From Baylisascaris procyonis (Eukaryota > Nematoda > Chromadorea > Rhabditida > Ascarididae): 64,000 nt of DNA. A model generated the notes under the pieces. That model saw nothing but the letters and a program-made list of their open reading frames with translations, made no database searches and was not told the DNA's origin. Position numbers and translations under genes: made by a program. Below are positions 26,906-43,267 of this stretch, one piece after another. Positions within the stretch are counted from its first letter, which is position 1; every line of letters starts with the position of its first letter. The stretch lies in NCBI GenBank assembly GCA_037389465.1, contig JAZARR010000187.1:3348001-3412000 (forward strand), read 5' to 3'.

Positions 26906-28893
26906 TCACAATTATCAATACAGAGACAAATTTATGAAAGCAAAAGGAAGGCAACCATTTAACTATCCTCCCTTTCTCCGTTTTTTTTTTTTTTGGACGA
27001 ACATTTGAAGGACCTATCTTTCCTTAGAGTGTAGTTCAGTGAAGGAGGATTCTCAAATTTAACTTGTGCAAAATCCTCTTAATTTCCGTTCATCTTCGAA
27101 TTTTTTAAAAGCAGCCGTATTTAAGCGTTTTTTCATTCAAAAAAATTTCTGCGTATGCTCATTTATGAATAAAAATGCTCTTTTTATACCTCAGTAGTCC
27201 TTTCTTCGCATCGATTTCATTCACTAAGACCTGCCCATATAGATTATAAATTCGCAAATGGCTTTCCATATTTTTCATGCCGCATGCCGAATAAGTTCGA
27301 GTAAAAGTTGAAAATTTTGTCCTCACGCTATTAAACTTACTGCGTATTTATATCGCTCAGGTATATCATACATCTCTAATGATCTAAAAACTTTTTTCAA
27401 ATTTAAAACACGTGCAACTAAAACGCAGAAAGCATGAAAAAAATTTTTGCATAGCAAGCAATTAACGCGACGATCAAAGACATGCCTAAAAGTAGAATCC
27501 GTGTGACATTAATGGAATCATTAAAATTCAAAGGGAAAGAGGGAAGAGGAAGGAAGAGACGGTAATGTTACAGCTGAGTTTCTTTAGAGCTAATAATGAT
27601 TCTGAACCTTCTTTGTTGGAAAAATTAAGCCTGAAAATTATATCACTATCATCTGAAGGCCCGATATGCAACGGCAGGACTAGCGCCACGGCAACTAATA
27701 TATAAGGGCTCCCCTAAAACTTTATGTGCAGTAGAATGCTACGACAGACAATTGGAGCCTTCAAAAGCGAATACACTGGGGCTTTCTAGCATAGAAGAAA
27801 CAGATCGTATGGACCGGTGTTGCAGACTTATAAAAGCTTATGAAATGATATAAATGGGTGATGCCAATTTGCCAGAATTAGTAAAAAACAACGTCGAACA
27901 GTCTTTAATGATATCAAAAAACTTCATAAGCAATCTGTTTGTTTTGTTGCGTTGTCTCAGTCAATTCGATAAGCTCTCTATTCTTCTCTTTACTACACGC
28001 ATAATCCTCTCAAACTCTACTCAAGTTTGTTGTAAGCCTAGAGATTATTTGTTAAATATTTCTTTTTCATCCCCGAAATATTCAAAACTTTAAAATATAT
28101 CACTGCAATTGCCGACGTGCACGAGTAAAAGAGACAAGATGCAACTCTAGAATTAGCGTCCATGGTTTGAATTTCTGAAAAAAAAAAAATGCTACCCAAT
28201 TTAATTTCGAAATCACCTGAGAGGTGAGCAGTGAATCCATAAGAATCAATATTTTGATTTAAATAGTTCGAGAGATGGAAGATGGGATAGACAACAAAGC
28301 GTACATCATGCTGCAAGAATTTCCAAAAAGCACAATAAGCCTAATCATTAACAGTGTTCACTTCACTAACGAAAAGGAAGCATTTAGTATGCAAAACCGT
28401 ATCTACTTCAGTATCTCCAGCAGAAAAGCAATTTTTTTTTTTTCAATACTAATTCAAAAAAAAAAAAACGCATTTTAAATGCATCTACACATTCAAAAAG
28501 TAGACGTATAGCAAAAATAAGAAGAAATTATTGATTTATAATTAACAAATTTGCATATTTAAAAAAAAAAAAACATTTAAAAAATTTCCATACAGAACCG
28601 AGCAAAGAAACCGTTCACCTTCATCATAACGAACCACTTATGCAATGTGATGATTCAGAATGAGAAGAAATGGCTATCAGAGGCAAAAACGATTGAACTA
28701 TAATAGCGTCAGAGCGTTCATTAACCTCAGGGCGTTCGTTAGCCTCAAGGCGTTCATCAATCATCGCAATCATCGAGAATCATGATCCGTACGGGCAAAA
28801 ACAAATCGATACAAGTGAAAATCGATACAATCTGAACTCGTTTCTTTAATGCTCAAATGCATTTTAGAAACTGGTGCTGATAAGTCGCATAAT

Positions 28894-29142
28894 TTAGCGC
28901 ACGATTGCAAGAATTACAATTGCAACGATTGCAAGATCTAACGAGAAGCACCAATGAAATTTTCCAATGAAAAATTGATGCAAAAATTAGTGCAATTGCA
29001 AAGTAGGGAAAATAGCAATGAAAATTCAAGATCACAATCAAATCGAAGAGTTGAATTGTTATGTCATTTTTGGAATGTTCACGTAGCACTGAATGAGATA
29101 TTAAGACGAAGATATATAAGTGAATATGAGAAGAATTGTTGA
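28894..29142 (+). pseudogene. Possible frameshifted coiled-coil exon or remnant
   Basis: After an acceptor-like aatttag, one frame reads RLQELQLQRLQDLTRSTNEI and ends at a stop near 28972. An overlapping second frame, opening with ATG at 28954, reads NEKLMQKLVQLQSREN and then WNVHVALNEILRRRY to a stop at 29140-29142. Joined across a single-base shift, the two would give one amphipathic helix rich in Leu and Gln. I therefore suspect a frameshift or an unrecognised splice. The alternative is a small gene starting at 28954 (62 residues). No upstream exon is identified and I do not recognise a family. Confidence 0.3.
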
Positions 29143-29640
29143 TTCATGAGCGAACGATACCATTCTTTGCTTATAGTAACTTCTCCAAACCATTACAGGT
29201 GTTTATTTAAGATTACAGGTATGTGTTTAATATGAAAGGATTTGTTGAATCATAGGAGGTGGATTCGATTCTTCGCTTATGCTTGCTTCTTCAAGCTATT
29301 ACAGGAAAGTGTTCAGCGAGTATGAAGAATGAATGATACTAGTAGTGCTCTAATGAACAGAAAAATATTTAATAAGTAAAATGATTGTACGCATAAAGGA
29401 AAAAGCAATAAAATTGTTGTAGTTTGTTCATTTATTTCTTTGTATCACATGAATGCTTTAATTTTGTTTTTTTACGACTCAATGCGATCGAAGTGTTCGA
29501 TAAATGTTGGGGGTGGAGAAGCTTATCAGTAATGCTTACGCTTGATTATAAGCTGTGTCCTATTTTGGTGAACGCTTCTGAGTATCCATTTAATTTTAGT
29601 TAGCAATAATTTCGGTGATCTAATTACCACAATCTTCGCC

Positions 29641-29748
29641 TTACCCGTCAATAATTTAGTCTTCTTTTTAGCTGTCAATATTTTAGTCCCCATCTTATCT
29701 CTCAATAATTTAGTCTTCATCTTTCGTATCAGTAACTTGCTGATCAAA
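29641..29748. repeat. Degenerate 27-bp tandem repeat (four units)
   Basis: Units start at 29641, 29668, 29695 and 29722; the shared core is tcaataatttagtcttc with drift, and the fourth unit is most diverged. Because 27 is a multiple of three, the - strand stays open and would read a nine-residue motif of the type LLxxKxKTK. Two still weaker units may precede it near 29590. Confidence 0.7.
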
Positions 29749-31283
29749 TAGACAATCGCACTTCATTTGTTTCACTATGATTTCATTAACTCTTATGATA
29801 GCGAAAGCGATGAACTTGAAGAAAATTTTCCAAGAATTAAATGTCTTGATTCGGATAATCTGTAACAATTTTTATCTCTTATCATCACTTATATCCCATT
29901 TTCATTGCCAACAAATTACAAAGTGAATGAAAAAATACTTTAATAACGGCAACATATTTAGAAAAAGATGTTCAAATAGGCTTTTGACTGATTCGTTAGA
30001 CCAAACATCTCTGAGTTGAAGAAAAAAAAAAAAACAACCATCATTTACTGAAGTCTCATTAATCAGTTTGACCACACAATGGTGGTCGATTGAATGCAAC
30101 TTTGTCGCAACTTCCGGTTCTTATGCTATTAAAGAAATTTGTACTCATTGAACGCTTTACTAAAATATCCCAATTTTTCCGTATGTGTATGTACTCACCT
30201 ATCTGTTCGGTAGTTCGAAATCAGTGGTGGCTGATGATGCCACAATCAAAAAAAAAAAAAAAAAAAAAAAACTCAGCTCGCATTGTTGCGTGACAAACGA
30301 TATCCTCTTACAGCATTTTTCTTGGTAAGACAATTTCCTAGCCGAACTAAGCTTGATGTCTTATTTTCTAAAAATTGACATCTCTTTGGGATTCAATGGT
30401 TCTTACTTAAGAAGCAAATTTTTGCATATACTCTATCGTATAAAATTATAAGCCGTTCAAATATATTTAGAATGATTATGCTCAATCAGCATTAAAATAT
30501 TAACGTCAATCATCTAACGTTGAATTCTTCCAAACGCCTACGCCTTCCTCTTATATACATATAAAATCATGTATGAATGACGTCAACCATCCGTTTTTAT
30601 TATGAGCAACTTTCTTCATCCGACTCAAAAGTACATCGCGGGATAACGGTTATGGCTTAACCATTTTCTTCTCGAAATGTGGACATCATTATGTCGCTAG
30701 TTGGAAAAATTCTCTTTTTCCGATAGAATCATTGAAAAAATATAGTTGATAAATGAAAACTTACCCTATGATAAATTAGAAATCGGTAAAATTGTCGGTG
30801 GATTTTTCCTCAATGTATATCCCTAACTTCCTGATAAGAATAACCGCGTTCTTTGCATATTTACCAACTCTCGTTAGGATGGGTTTTATTGGTGTTGTAA
30901 TTTTAGATTTTTAGGTTATATGTTTTTTTTTTGATTTCTTTCTATTCAACTATTTGGAAGTTGAGTTCAATCTGAAGCAAAAGTTTATATATTACATTTG
31001 CTAAAATATACCGCATATAAAACTAATAGATACAAATATAGTGAAAGTGACGATTTATACGAGAAAGTAGGACCTATAGTTGTCTAAAACGTTCTCCACT
31101 ATGGTGTTCTTTCTTGTGTTGCTTTACGTTCTTGTAGGTAACTTTTATTGTGGGTAACGAATTGTCATTACATGAATGGTATCGCTTTTTTTGTAAATTA
31201 AAAGAAGTCTTGGTCATTATAAAAATAACGAAAGTTTTCAGAACAAATAAAATTTTTTTATATAACTGTGGAATAATCTTTCT

Positions 31284-34200
31284 ATGGACGTTTACAATTA
31301 TTCCCTTCTTGATGATCATAGAGAAAAACCTCAAGCATGGCAAAGTAAGTAAACTTTGCATTATATCGCTAATCTTTGAACTTCATGGCAACGCCTAAGA
31401 GATATTAAAGTGAACGTTTCGCGAATAATATTATTAATATTATCTAGGCTAGATCAAATATGGTTATAAAATTAGATGCAATATTAGAAATTCTAAGTTC
31501 AACAATATACATTCAATGCTCGACGCAGTGGACAGCTTCGTCTACATGCATGCTGGCAAAGAGAAATTAAAAGTAGACGAGAAAATATAGGCAAGCGATT
31601 ATGCCGATAATCACCCTCTCAGCTAGCATAGTTGCACAAGCTAAAAACAACGAACTATAAGGGATCGAAGTTGTTTTCACATATTCGACGACCATTTACT
31701 TCATTAGAGGCATTGATGTGCCTCTGTACATAGGATGATCGAAATTTTTGGTTTTTTGATCTCATTTGTGAACTCTAGTTATCATGCAGCACAATGAGCC
31801 AACAAATTACGCCTGTATTTGTTGTTCGGGCTGCTGCTCAAGCGTGAAATTGTAAACTCAGTAATACATTAAGCTTACCTATGCAGCACCTGCACCGGTG
31901 TGAATAAAATTGTAGATGAATGTGCGCTCATATAGGTCACCAAACCGGGTACAATTATAGCCTCATTTAGTAGAACCTATTAGTTGAGCTTATATTGTAA
32001 TTTATTTAATAATAAAATTGAATAAAGAAAAAAATTTAAAATCATTAAATGCGGAATTTTCAGCGTGGGGCGTTGGCTTACTTATTGTGACGATATCGGC
32101 ATTCGCAGCGCCTCTTGGCATACTTATCGTTCCACTTTTCAGCAAGCAATTCTATGATCGTATTATGTCATTTCTTGTTTCATTGGGGATTGGCGCACTT
32201 TCAGGCTCTATTATGTTTATAATGCTTCCACAAGTAAACATTTATTTGATGACAGTTTTATATTTCACAAAAAAAAAATTTTATTAGCTTTTTTTTATGA
32301 GTCGAAAAAAAATTTTTTTTGAGATTAAAATACGAATCAAAATATCAATATCACTATTTAAATATTTGTGGGGAATTTTCCAGGGAGGAAGGAGCCTCAT
32401 CTCTCTTTCTTCAAATACGCTCCCCACTCTCCTCTCTTAACTTATTTTTTCTGCTGAACCCTCATATCAAAAAAGTTATCTTCTTAAACATCCCTCAATC
32501 TCTATGCAAAATTTATAAAAACCAATGAAATATCAAGCATAAATATTGCTGAAGCATTTATCGGTCATTTAAAAAAATACTCTGTTTTCTTTAATAAACA
32601 AGACCTCAACATACCAAAATAAACGTTCAGAAATCTGCAACAATAGAAGTCTCTAACGAAGAAGCCGCAAAAATTTACTTCACTAACCATGAATCTTTAT
32701 TTTGTCTCAATGAAAGTTAATTGCAGGCATATCGACTGGAGGATATATGCAACGAAAATTATTTTTATACGTCGGCGATTGCTCTAGGGGCGCTATATTT
32801 TTTCTTCTTTATTGATCGCATCGTTCAATATATAATGGAATGGCGAAGAGTTGGTTACATTGCTGTTAAATATTCTATTTACTGTTAAACGTTTCATAGC
32901 GAGAAAATAATATTTTTTGCCTTTAATGTAAGCTTTTCTTTTGTGTGATTGCAGTGCAATTGAAGTGTCTATCAACATATGTTAGATAACAATCAAGTTT
33001 TTATTAAAACGTTGAGTATTACAAGATGGAATTCAAAATATTTGGTCATCGGGTGTATGTGTGTTTCAGAAAACCATATTATTGTAGGATAATAATATGA
33101 ATCTCGTCAAAATGCTAATAGAAAAGGGGGGCGCAGTTGAGGGAGAATGGAAAATTTTTGCTCAACAGCCGCCATAGAGAAAGTTGAAGTGCTGATATTC
33201 TCTAAGATTGATGTTAGGCACCGAAATCCCCTCACGCAAAAATTAGCTACTCTTTGAAGGCTTTAATGGTTTTTTCTGATTAACTTCTGCTATTTATGTT
33301 TATATTTATATTTATATTTATATTTATATTTATATTTATATTTATATTTATATTTATATTTATATTTATATTTATATTTGTTTATATTTATATTTACATT
33401 TATGTTTATATATTTCTTGCCAGTTTTCTATTCAATTATTATGTTTTTCTTTGTTCTTTGGTAAATTATACTTTTAAATGCATACATAAAATAGGAGTTG
33501 AAGACATGTAAACGATGTGAAATTTATATTGTAGAGAGCGACAGCTAGAGCCATTCATAAGTCGACGCTAAAGGTTTTAACGGGACAAAATAGTGAAATA
33601 TGTGGATCGACATACCCATCAGCGATACCAATCTTATGTGAACCATGCAAAGATGAGATGGCCATCGATGAATCAACAAAGATGGCTATGCTCGATTCAA
33701 GTGATAATACACTCATCAATGAGATGAAACATATCACAGTGCGTTCAAATATTTTATTAATTAAAAACTTGACAAGTTTGAGATACTCTATGTAAACAAT
33801 AATCAACTAAAAATAAACATATAAATTTTTCGATTATTAAATATTTTATTTATGTGAGCTGAATAGGACAATTGTGTTGGAAATATTCAATAATCGACAA
33901 CTTTCTTTAAATGGTCGCTATCACATAGCATTTGCGAATATAAAATAAAGTTTTTTTTTTTAATAAATCTGAAACTTATTAAATTCTATTTTTAATTGAA
34001 ACTTATATAAGTGATAGAAGAAAATATTTGATTATTAATAAGATGATAAAATTGCATCAATGGAGTTAATAGCATAATAAACTTTTTTCCTTATTCGACT
34101 GAATATATTTGACTGATAATTTTGAATGTGATCTAATGAGTGAGTCGCCTAAAGGTGTTGAGTTTTTTTTTCTCGAAAATCATTTAATGAAAATTGATAG

Positions 34201-37115
34201 TGAAAAGAATGGAAGATTAAGCTAAGATTAAGCTATTTTATCAACGATACGAAATTCAAATCCACTGATTGAACATAAACGATCAGATGAAAGAGTAAAA
34301 TTTGCATACGAAATTTCCATAGTGAAACTTTTTTTTTTAATTCAACCAGTGGAGGGCAAAAATCGCCCCGATGGGAAACAAAATTCGCAATCTTATGCGA
34401 GATTTGTAGGCAAAAATTATGAAGAAAGTGGACAGCTTGAAGTTTTTTGTTTCTTCAGAAATGTTTATAAATTAATCCATAAAGTATACATTGAATTATT
34501 ACTACCTTGGAAACATGTTCGACTGGGAATTAGCAACCACAAATTATATAGAATATTAAATTTTGCTTGCAGGTTGACATGGAGGTATCGGAAATCAGTA
34601 ACGCTCTTGTAAGACGGGTAAGTGATGCATTTGATTTCCATTATCGACCATCTACATTTCTAAACGGAAAATTACCATCCCACTCGTGAGCAGAAATGGC
34701 GCCCTCTCAAGTAACGCCCAGATGTGCATACAATACGATCTATATGAGCGGAAACAAATTATCCAGCTACATTCATTTGAGTATACTTTTGATCAGCTTA
34801 GCAATCGATTATTGATCGTTGATTTGCATCGAGATCATCGGATGATCATGAACGACTTTACTGAATACGATGCACGACTGAAGGGCACAAGAAGGAATTA
34901 CCGCGCATTTTGAAACTTTCCTTTCTCGAAACAAACGAACCAATCTCTATATAAAGGGATAATTTCTTGCTATAACGCGACAATCATTCAAAGAACTAAA
35001 ATTGAATCTTATAGCTTTCAAGCAGACGTGCAGTGCCCGTAATCCGAAAAATGCGAAATGACTCCATAACAAATCGTAGTCGCACCACAACTGGCGCATC
35101 TGACGCACCGCCGACTTCTAGAACCATCTGTGAACTGAAGGTATCTGTTGCACTTGATTGTTACTCTTTCTTACTCGCTATAGGTATGATGTGAGACGTG
35201 GAACAAATTTCTGGATTTTAGAATCCAAAACCAATCCATTTCTGTACCTCAATCTGTACTAGCGGATTAGATGGCAACTGTAAATATGAGTGGCTGTTGA
35301 GATCAACATCTACTGCGTCTACTGAAAGCCCTGAAGACCGGCTACTATTACCCTTTTTTCAGTCAATACTTATACATGGATATTCGTGATGTAATAGTGA
35401 TATATTTCATGAAAGATGATAGTTTTTAAAAATTTCTTGAGTGAATGAATTCTTCAAGAAGTCAGCTTGTGGAATTCGAACACCAGTTGCTAAGCTGTTC
35501 TAGCTAGGCTATAGCCGAATGAACCACCTCATCTTTTATTATCTCTTTCAATCTATCGCTTGAATAATTTCACTTCTGTGCTTATTTCTGTAGTTTTGGC
35601 GAATGTCAAGCAGGTAAATGGCCAAGAAAAATCAAATAAATAGCCAAGAAAACTGCTCAGAATGCTATTAGTGGACGAATGTTTTGTACAGGTACCACGA
35701 GAGGAGGATACGGTGGATGTGTCGGTAGCAGTGGTTGATGAAGTGGTCGTAAATCGAGAAGAAATTGAAATCGCCACTGTGGCATATGTGATAATTTTTG
35801 GATCGGCTGCCAACAATTTCGTTGACGGTATGAGTAACGGTGTGGCATTCGGCGATTCACTCGTTCGTGGACTCAGCGTTGGATTAGCTTGTATAGCTCA
35901 ACAATTCCCTCAAGAGCTCGGTAATACTTCATAGGCTCGGTAATACTCTCTTCAACTATTCAATTCACCACCTAATTAGTCAAATTTTTGAATAAAATAT
36001 TTGCAATTATTCGTTGCGCAAACGTTTCTTATTGACAGCTGATAAAATTTATCTCAAATATAATAAATATTATTCAGTTAAAACAGTCAACGAGAATGCA
36101 AAGTGATTTGCAATTGATTATATGTGGTGAATTTTGCAAAGTAGCGTTACATGCAACGCAAGAGAATGCAATATACGTATTCGTCCGTTGATAACGTCAT
36201 TTTGAAGGCAATATTATGATATTTTCATTGCATAAACAACATATCTATTGTGTAATTTAATGAAATTACAATAAAATCTTTTTGTGTCTATATTTAGGTT
36301 TATTGGCTATTCTCGTGCAATCTGGCCTAGGAATCAAAAGGACTCTTCTACTTGATCTTATACCTGCCGTACTCAGCTATCTTGGCTTCATAATTGGTGC
36401 GAGATTGGACAATTTTATCGAACATGCCGATAATTATGTATTTGCTGTTTCGGCTGGAATGTATCTCTACGTGTTTCTTGGAACTTTAGTCAGTTTTAAT
36501 ACATGTTTACAAATTTATATTTGTAAAGCGCATAGCGACGAGATTAACTGTATGAATGTGTATGTCTGTGGTACATCTGTGTATATGCCCAATAATGTCT
36601 GCGTGTCTGCGTATATGCCCAATAACGTCTGTGTGTTTGTGCATATGCTCTACAATGTCAACTTGTGAACAGGTACAACTAGATATACCATATTTGGTGT
36701 TTACCAGCTATACCATGAGATAAAGATCTGTTCAGAGGCTAAAAATTTATTCATCCTTCAAGCAGATAAATAAATTTTCAAATGAATCAATGCAATTTGA
36801 AATAAAATATAAACAAAAATATTTGTGCATTTTAGATGGGGTTGAATTGGAAAAACTTGGTAAATTTTGTGCATTACATTGTTTTTCACAACAGTTGTTT
36901 TTATGGATGAGAGGATGCAATTCGCATAAATTAATGCTTGTCGGTTTGTTTTTATTTCTTTTCAGATCCCGGAAGTACGCGATAGCACAAATACGCTCAT
37001 CAAAACGGATCTCAAAAAGAGCTTATTGGCAACCGTTTTACAAGCAACGGGAATAGTATTCGGAACAGTTTTCATGTACTTCATGTCGAAGTATGGAAGT
37101 CGAATAAATATATGA
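31284..37115 (+). CDS. ZIP family (SLC39, LIV-1/ZIP8-14-like) transporter
   Basis: Nine in-phase exons: 31284-31344, 32064-32233, 32727-32849, 33535-33738, 34573-34617, 35015-35140, 35692-35920, 36298-36488 and 36966-37115 (432 residues). Topology fits ZIP: TM1 [10 protein letters not shown] to ILIVPLF, TM2 [20 protein letters not shown]3 [17 protein letters not shown], a long hydrophilic loop (residues about 119-270), TM4 with [15 protein letters not shown]5 with [11 protein letters not shown]6, TM7 ending GTLIPEVRDS, and TM8 [11 protein letters not shown] at the C terminus. Spacing and flanking residues match the ZIP8/ZIP14 branch. The metal ligands do not: HNFxDG has become NNFVDG (residues 284-289), and the [HE]ExPHExGD box has become QQFPQELGL (from 313). 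Family members carry Zn, Fe or Mn into the cytosol; this one may be altered or inactive. The short first exon (20 residues, no signal peptide) is the least certain part. An AATAAA overlaps the last codons. Confidence 0.87.
33290..33416. repeat. TTTATA hexanucleotide microsatellite
   Basis: About 18 near-perfect TTTATA units with a few substitutions at the right end, inside the third intron of the ZIP gene. The Phe-Ile repeat frame across it is an artefact. Confidence 0.9.
36579..36668. repeat. Three-copy 30-bp tandem repeat in ZIP intron
   Basis: Units start at 36579, 36609 and 36639, with tatatgcccaataa as the core and increasing drift in the third. The + strand stays open and continues from ZIP exon 8. 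It would read a ten-residue motif of the type [10 protein letters not shown] before a stop at 36666-36668. Splicing at gtcagt (36489) removes it in my gene model. Confidence 0.75.
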
Positions 37116-38229
37116 ACATATTATTCGTTTGATGTCGATAATTTTTTTTTTTTTTTTTTTGTTTTCGGCGCCATGATCTCCCACCACTTTCGTTTATGGG
37201 TACCTCGAATAGCTGTGAATCAAAATCCATCAAACCCTAATTAAGATCAAATGAAAGGCTTCTAAATGAGAGCATCAAACGAATGACCGTATGTAGATGA
37301 ATGTGCTCGTGTGTTTACAATGAGTGTTTGCTCAAATAACGTAACTTTACTTCATATCTGGTTTGATCTTTCGGTGATATTATAGTTTCATTGTATTGCT
37401 ACAAGAATTGCATATAGATCACCATCAAACCAAAGGAGTGCTAAACTCTCTCAACGTGTACCGCCGCCTAAGATTGCTACATTTGAAAAGATTTGATTTT
37501 TTTATCAGTTATCAAGAGATCGTTTCTATAATATTTCATTCTTACCATGCATTAAACGAGCTAGGAATCATTTTTAGAAGTTTTTTGAGAGACTTACAAG
37601 ATTAGCTATCCGACGGTCGTGCGCCTGCTAACTTGTATGGATAGCATAGGAAAGCACTTAAAGCTGTTCGTAGAACCAAAACTCAACCCTTGTCTATCCT
37701 ACTACCTTAGTAAGCGTTTTAGCCACAAAGTATCAGCAGCAAAAGGCGCATCAACATCGGCGACTAAATAGAATTATGAGAGTTGTGCCTTAACCCAGTA
37801 TTAGGCTTGCGCATTTTTTGCAGCGAAAATAGATTGCATCGTCAAAGAAATCCTGATGGACTTTTCAAAAAAAAAAAAAAAAAAATTGAAAATGCTACCT
37901 TATAAAATACGTTTTATTTCATATGCTATATACTAGAAACAGCCTATGTGTAAATAAGAAACCAACAACCACAAAACAAAACAATAAACGAAATAGCGAT
38001 TGAAATGATTTTGCCGCGATTAGAATGTCACATCTCAAGGTAATTTTCTTTTCACAGATAGAGATGCATAATCGTTAATGTTGGTTTCACATCGTTTTTC
38101 ATTTACGCATCATTCATGCCGTACGAAATCTCTTCGATTATTTGTTTTGTTAAATAAAGCGCTATCATCGAGAGAAATGCCGCAATTGCTATAGTTTAAT
38201 TGCTGTAGCTTAACTATGGTATCAACCGA
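37116..38229. other. Intergenic region between convergent genes
   Basis: This 1.1-kb stretch lies between the 3' end of the + strand ZIP gene and the 3' end of the - strand secreted-protein gene. It contains poly-T (about 37141-37160) and poly-A (about 37867-37885) tracts. No exon-like frame is supported. Confidence 0.6.
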
Positions 38230-42337
<4,108 letters not shown>

Positions 42338-42813
42338 CAACAGATAGTGAAGTTTCCGCCTTCATGGCTCTCTTAACTTCCTGATGAGTTAAAACACTGA
42401 GGCCGACGGCATTGCAAACATAAAAGGTTGGGGGTGGAGACTTTGGGGTTTGAAATGAATGAGAGCAGAAAGTTGTCTGCCAAAAGATCGCAATGAATTA
42501 GATTGGTTACGATAATACTGCAAATGATATGCATATTTCCGCGAGCGTTCTCAATCGGAATTTCTTAATGTATAGAAGAAACTCAATAGAAAACAGAACG
42601 GCAATGAGATTATCTCTTTTTTAGCAATTATTGAGCCCATAAATTAAATATTTGAATGCTTTAAGATCCAAAAAATTGGCCCTCCAACTTTTTTTAACTA
42701 ATGAATCAAAAAAGAAATAGATTTATAAATAATTATTGCTTAACATTCACAATATGCATCAATTGGAATAGGTTATAAATCATGTTGGTCTTGGTTTTTG
42801 TTGCTCATTTGAA

Positions 42814-43267
42814 ATGGCTATTAAAATAATAAAGAAGAAAATTGTAAAGGCAATATTACCTTCTCTTATTTCGATGCCACAAATGATCGCCAATAAAATC
42901 CAACTCATCGATTTTCTGTACGAAACTTTTCTCAGTTCAGTGAATGCTAAAAAATATTTACGACAGCAAATTGCAAGTGATAAGAAAGTAAATCCTATCA
43001 GTGCTCGGCATATCTAGCGTATTCGACCACAATATACAATATTCTTACTCTACAGTAGCTGATATTTCAAATACAGTAGTTGATATATTTATAGGATATA
43101 AAACATTAGGAAATATAAACCATCGGAAAAGGGATGTTAAAGCTGAGCGATCATGCTCGGAAACATTGTTAATGAATGTAGTAAAATCAGTCATGCCTAA
43201 GACAATAAAGAGTAAAATGATATATGAAGTAGCTATGAATCATTGTTGTAACTGTAAAAAATGTTGA
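42814..43267 (+). CDS. Possible small two-exon gene, unknown product
   Basis: An ATG at 42814 opens a Lys/Ile-rich frame (MAIKIIKKKIVKAILPSLIS). A gtgata donor after the frame's LRQQIA codons at about 42975 and an acceptor after tactctacag at about 43055 would remove roughly 80 bp. They join in phase to a second frame reading ADISNTVVDIFIGYKTLGN and ending CCNCKKC, stop at 43265-43267. The intron length is typical of nematodes. There is no recognisable domain. The frames are short enough to be chance, so this is only a candidate; it runs opposite to the secreted-protein genes on either side. Confidence 0.25.

Larger units (their letters stand above)
26906..31283. other. Intergenic region, no firm gene
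   Basis: I find no multi-exon gene. Two items stand out and are listed separately: a coiled-coil-like frame at 28894-29142 and a 27-bp tandem repeat at 29641-29748. A 20-base poly-A tract lies near 30250, and several shorter A and T runs are present. Confidence 0.45.

Noticed and set aside
34322..34612. Frame inside a ZIP intron, including a possible exon reading [18 protein letters not shown]
   Set aside because: The only nearby donor gives phase 2, which does not join to the phase-0 exon at 34573; the main model is complete without it.
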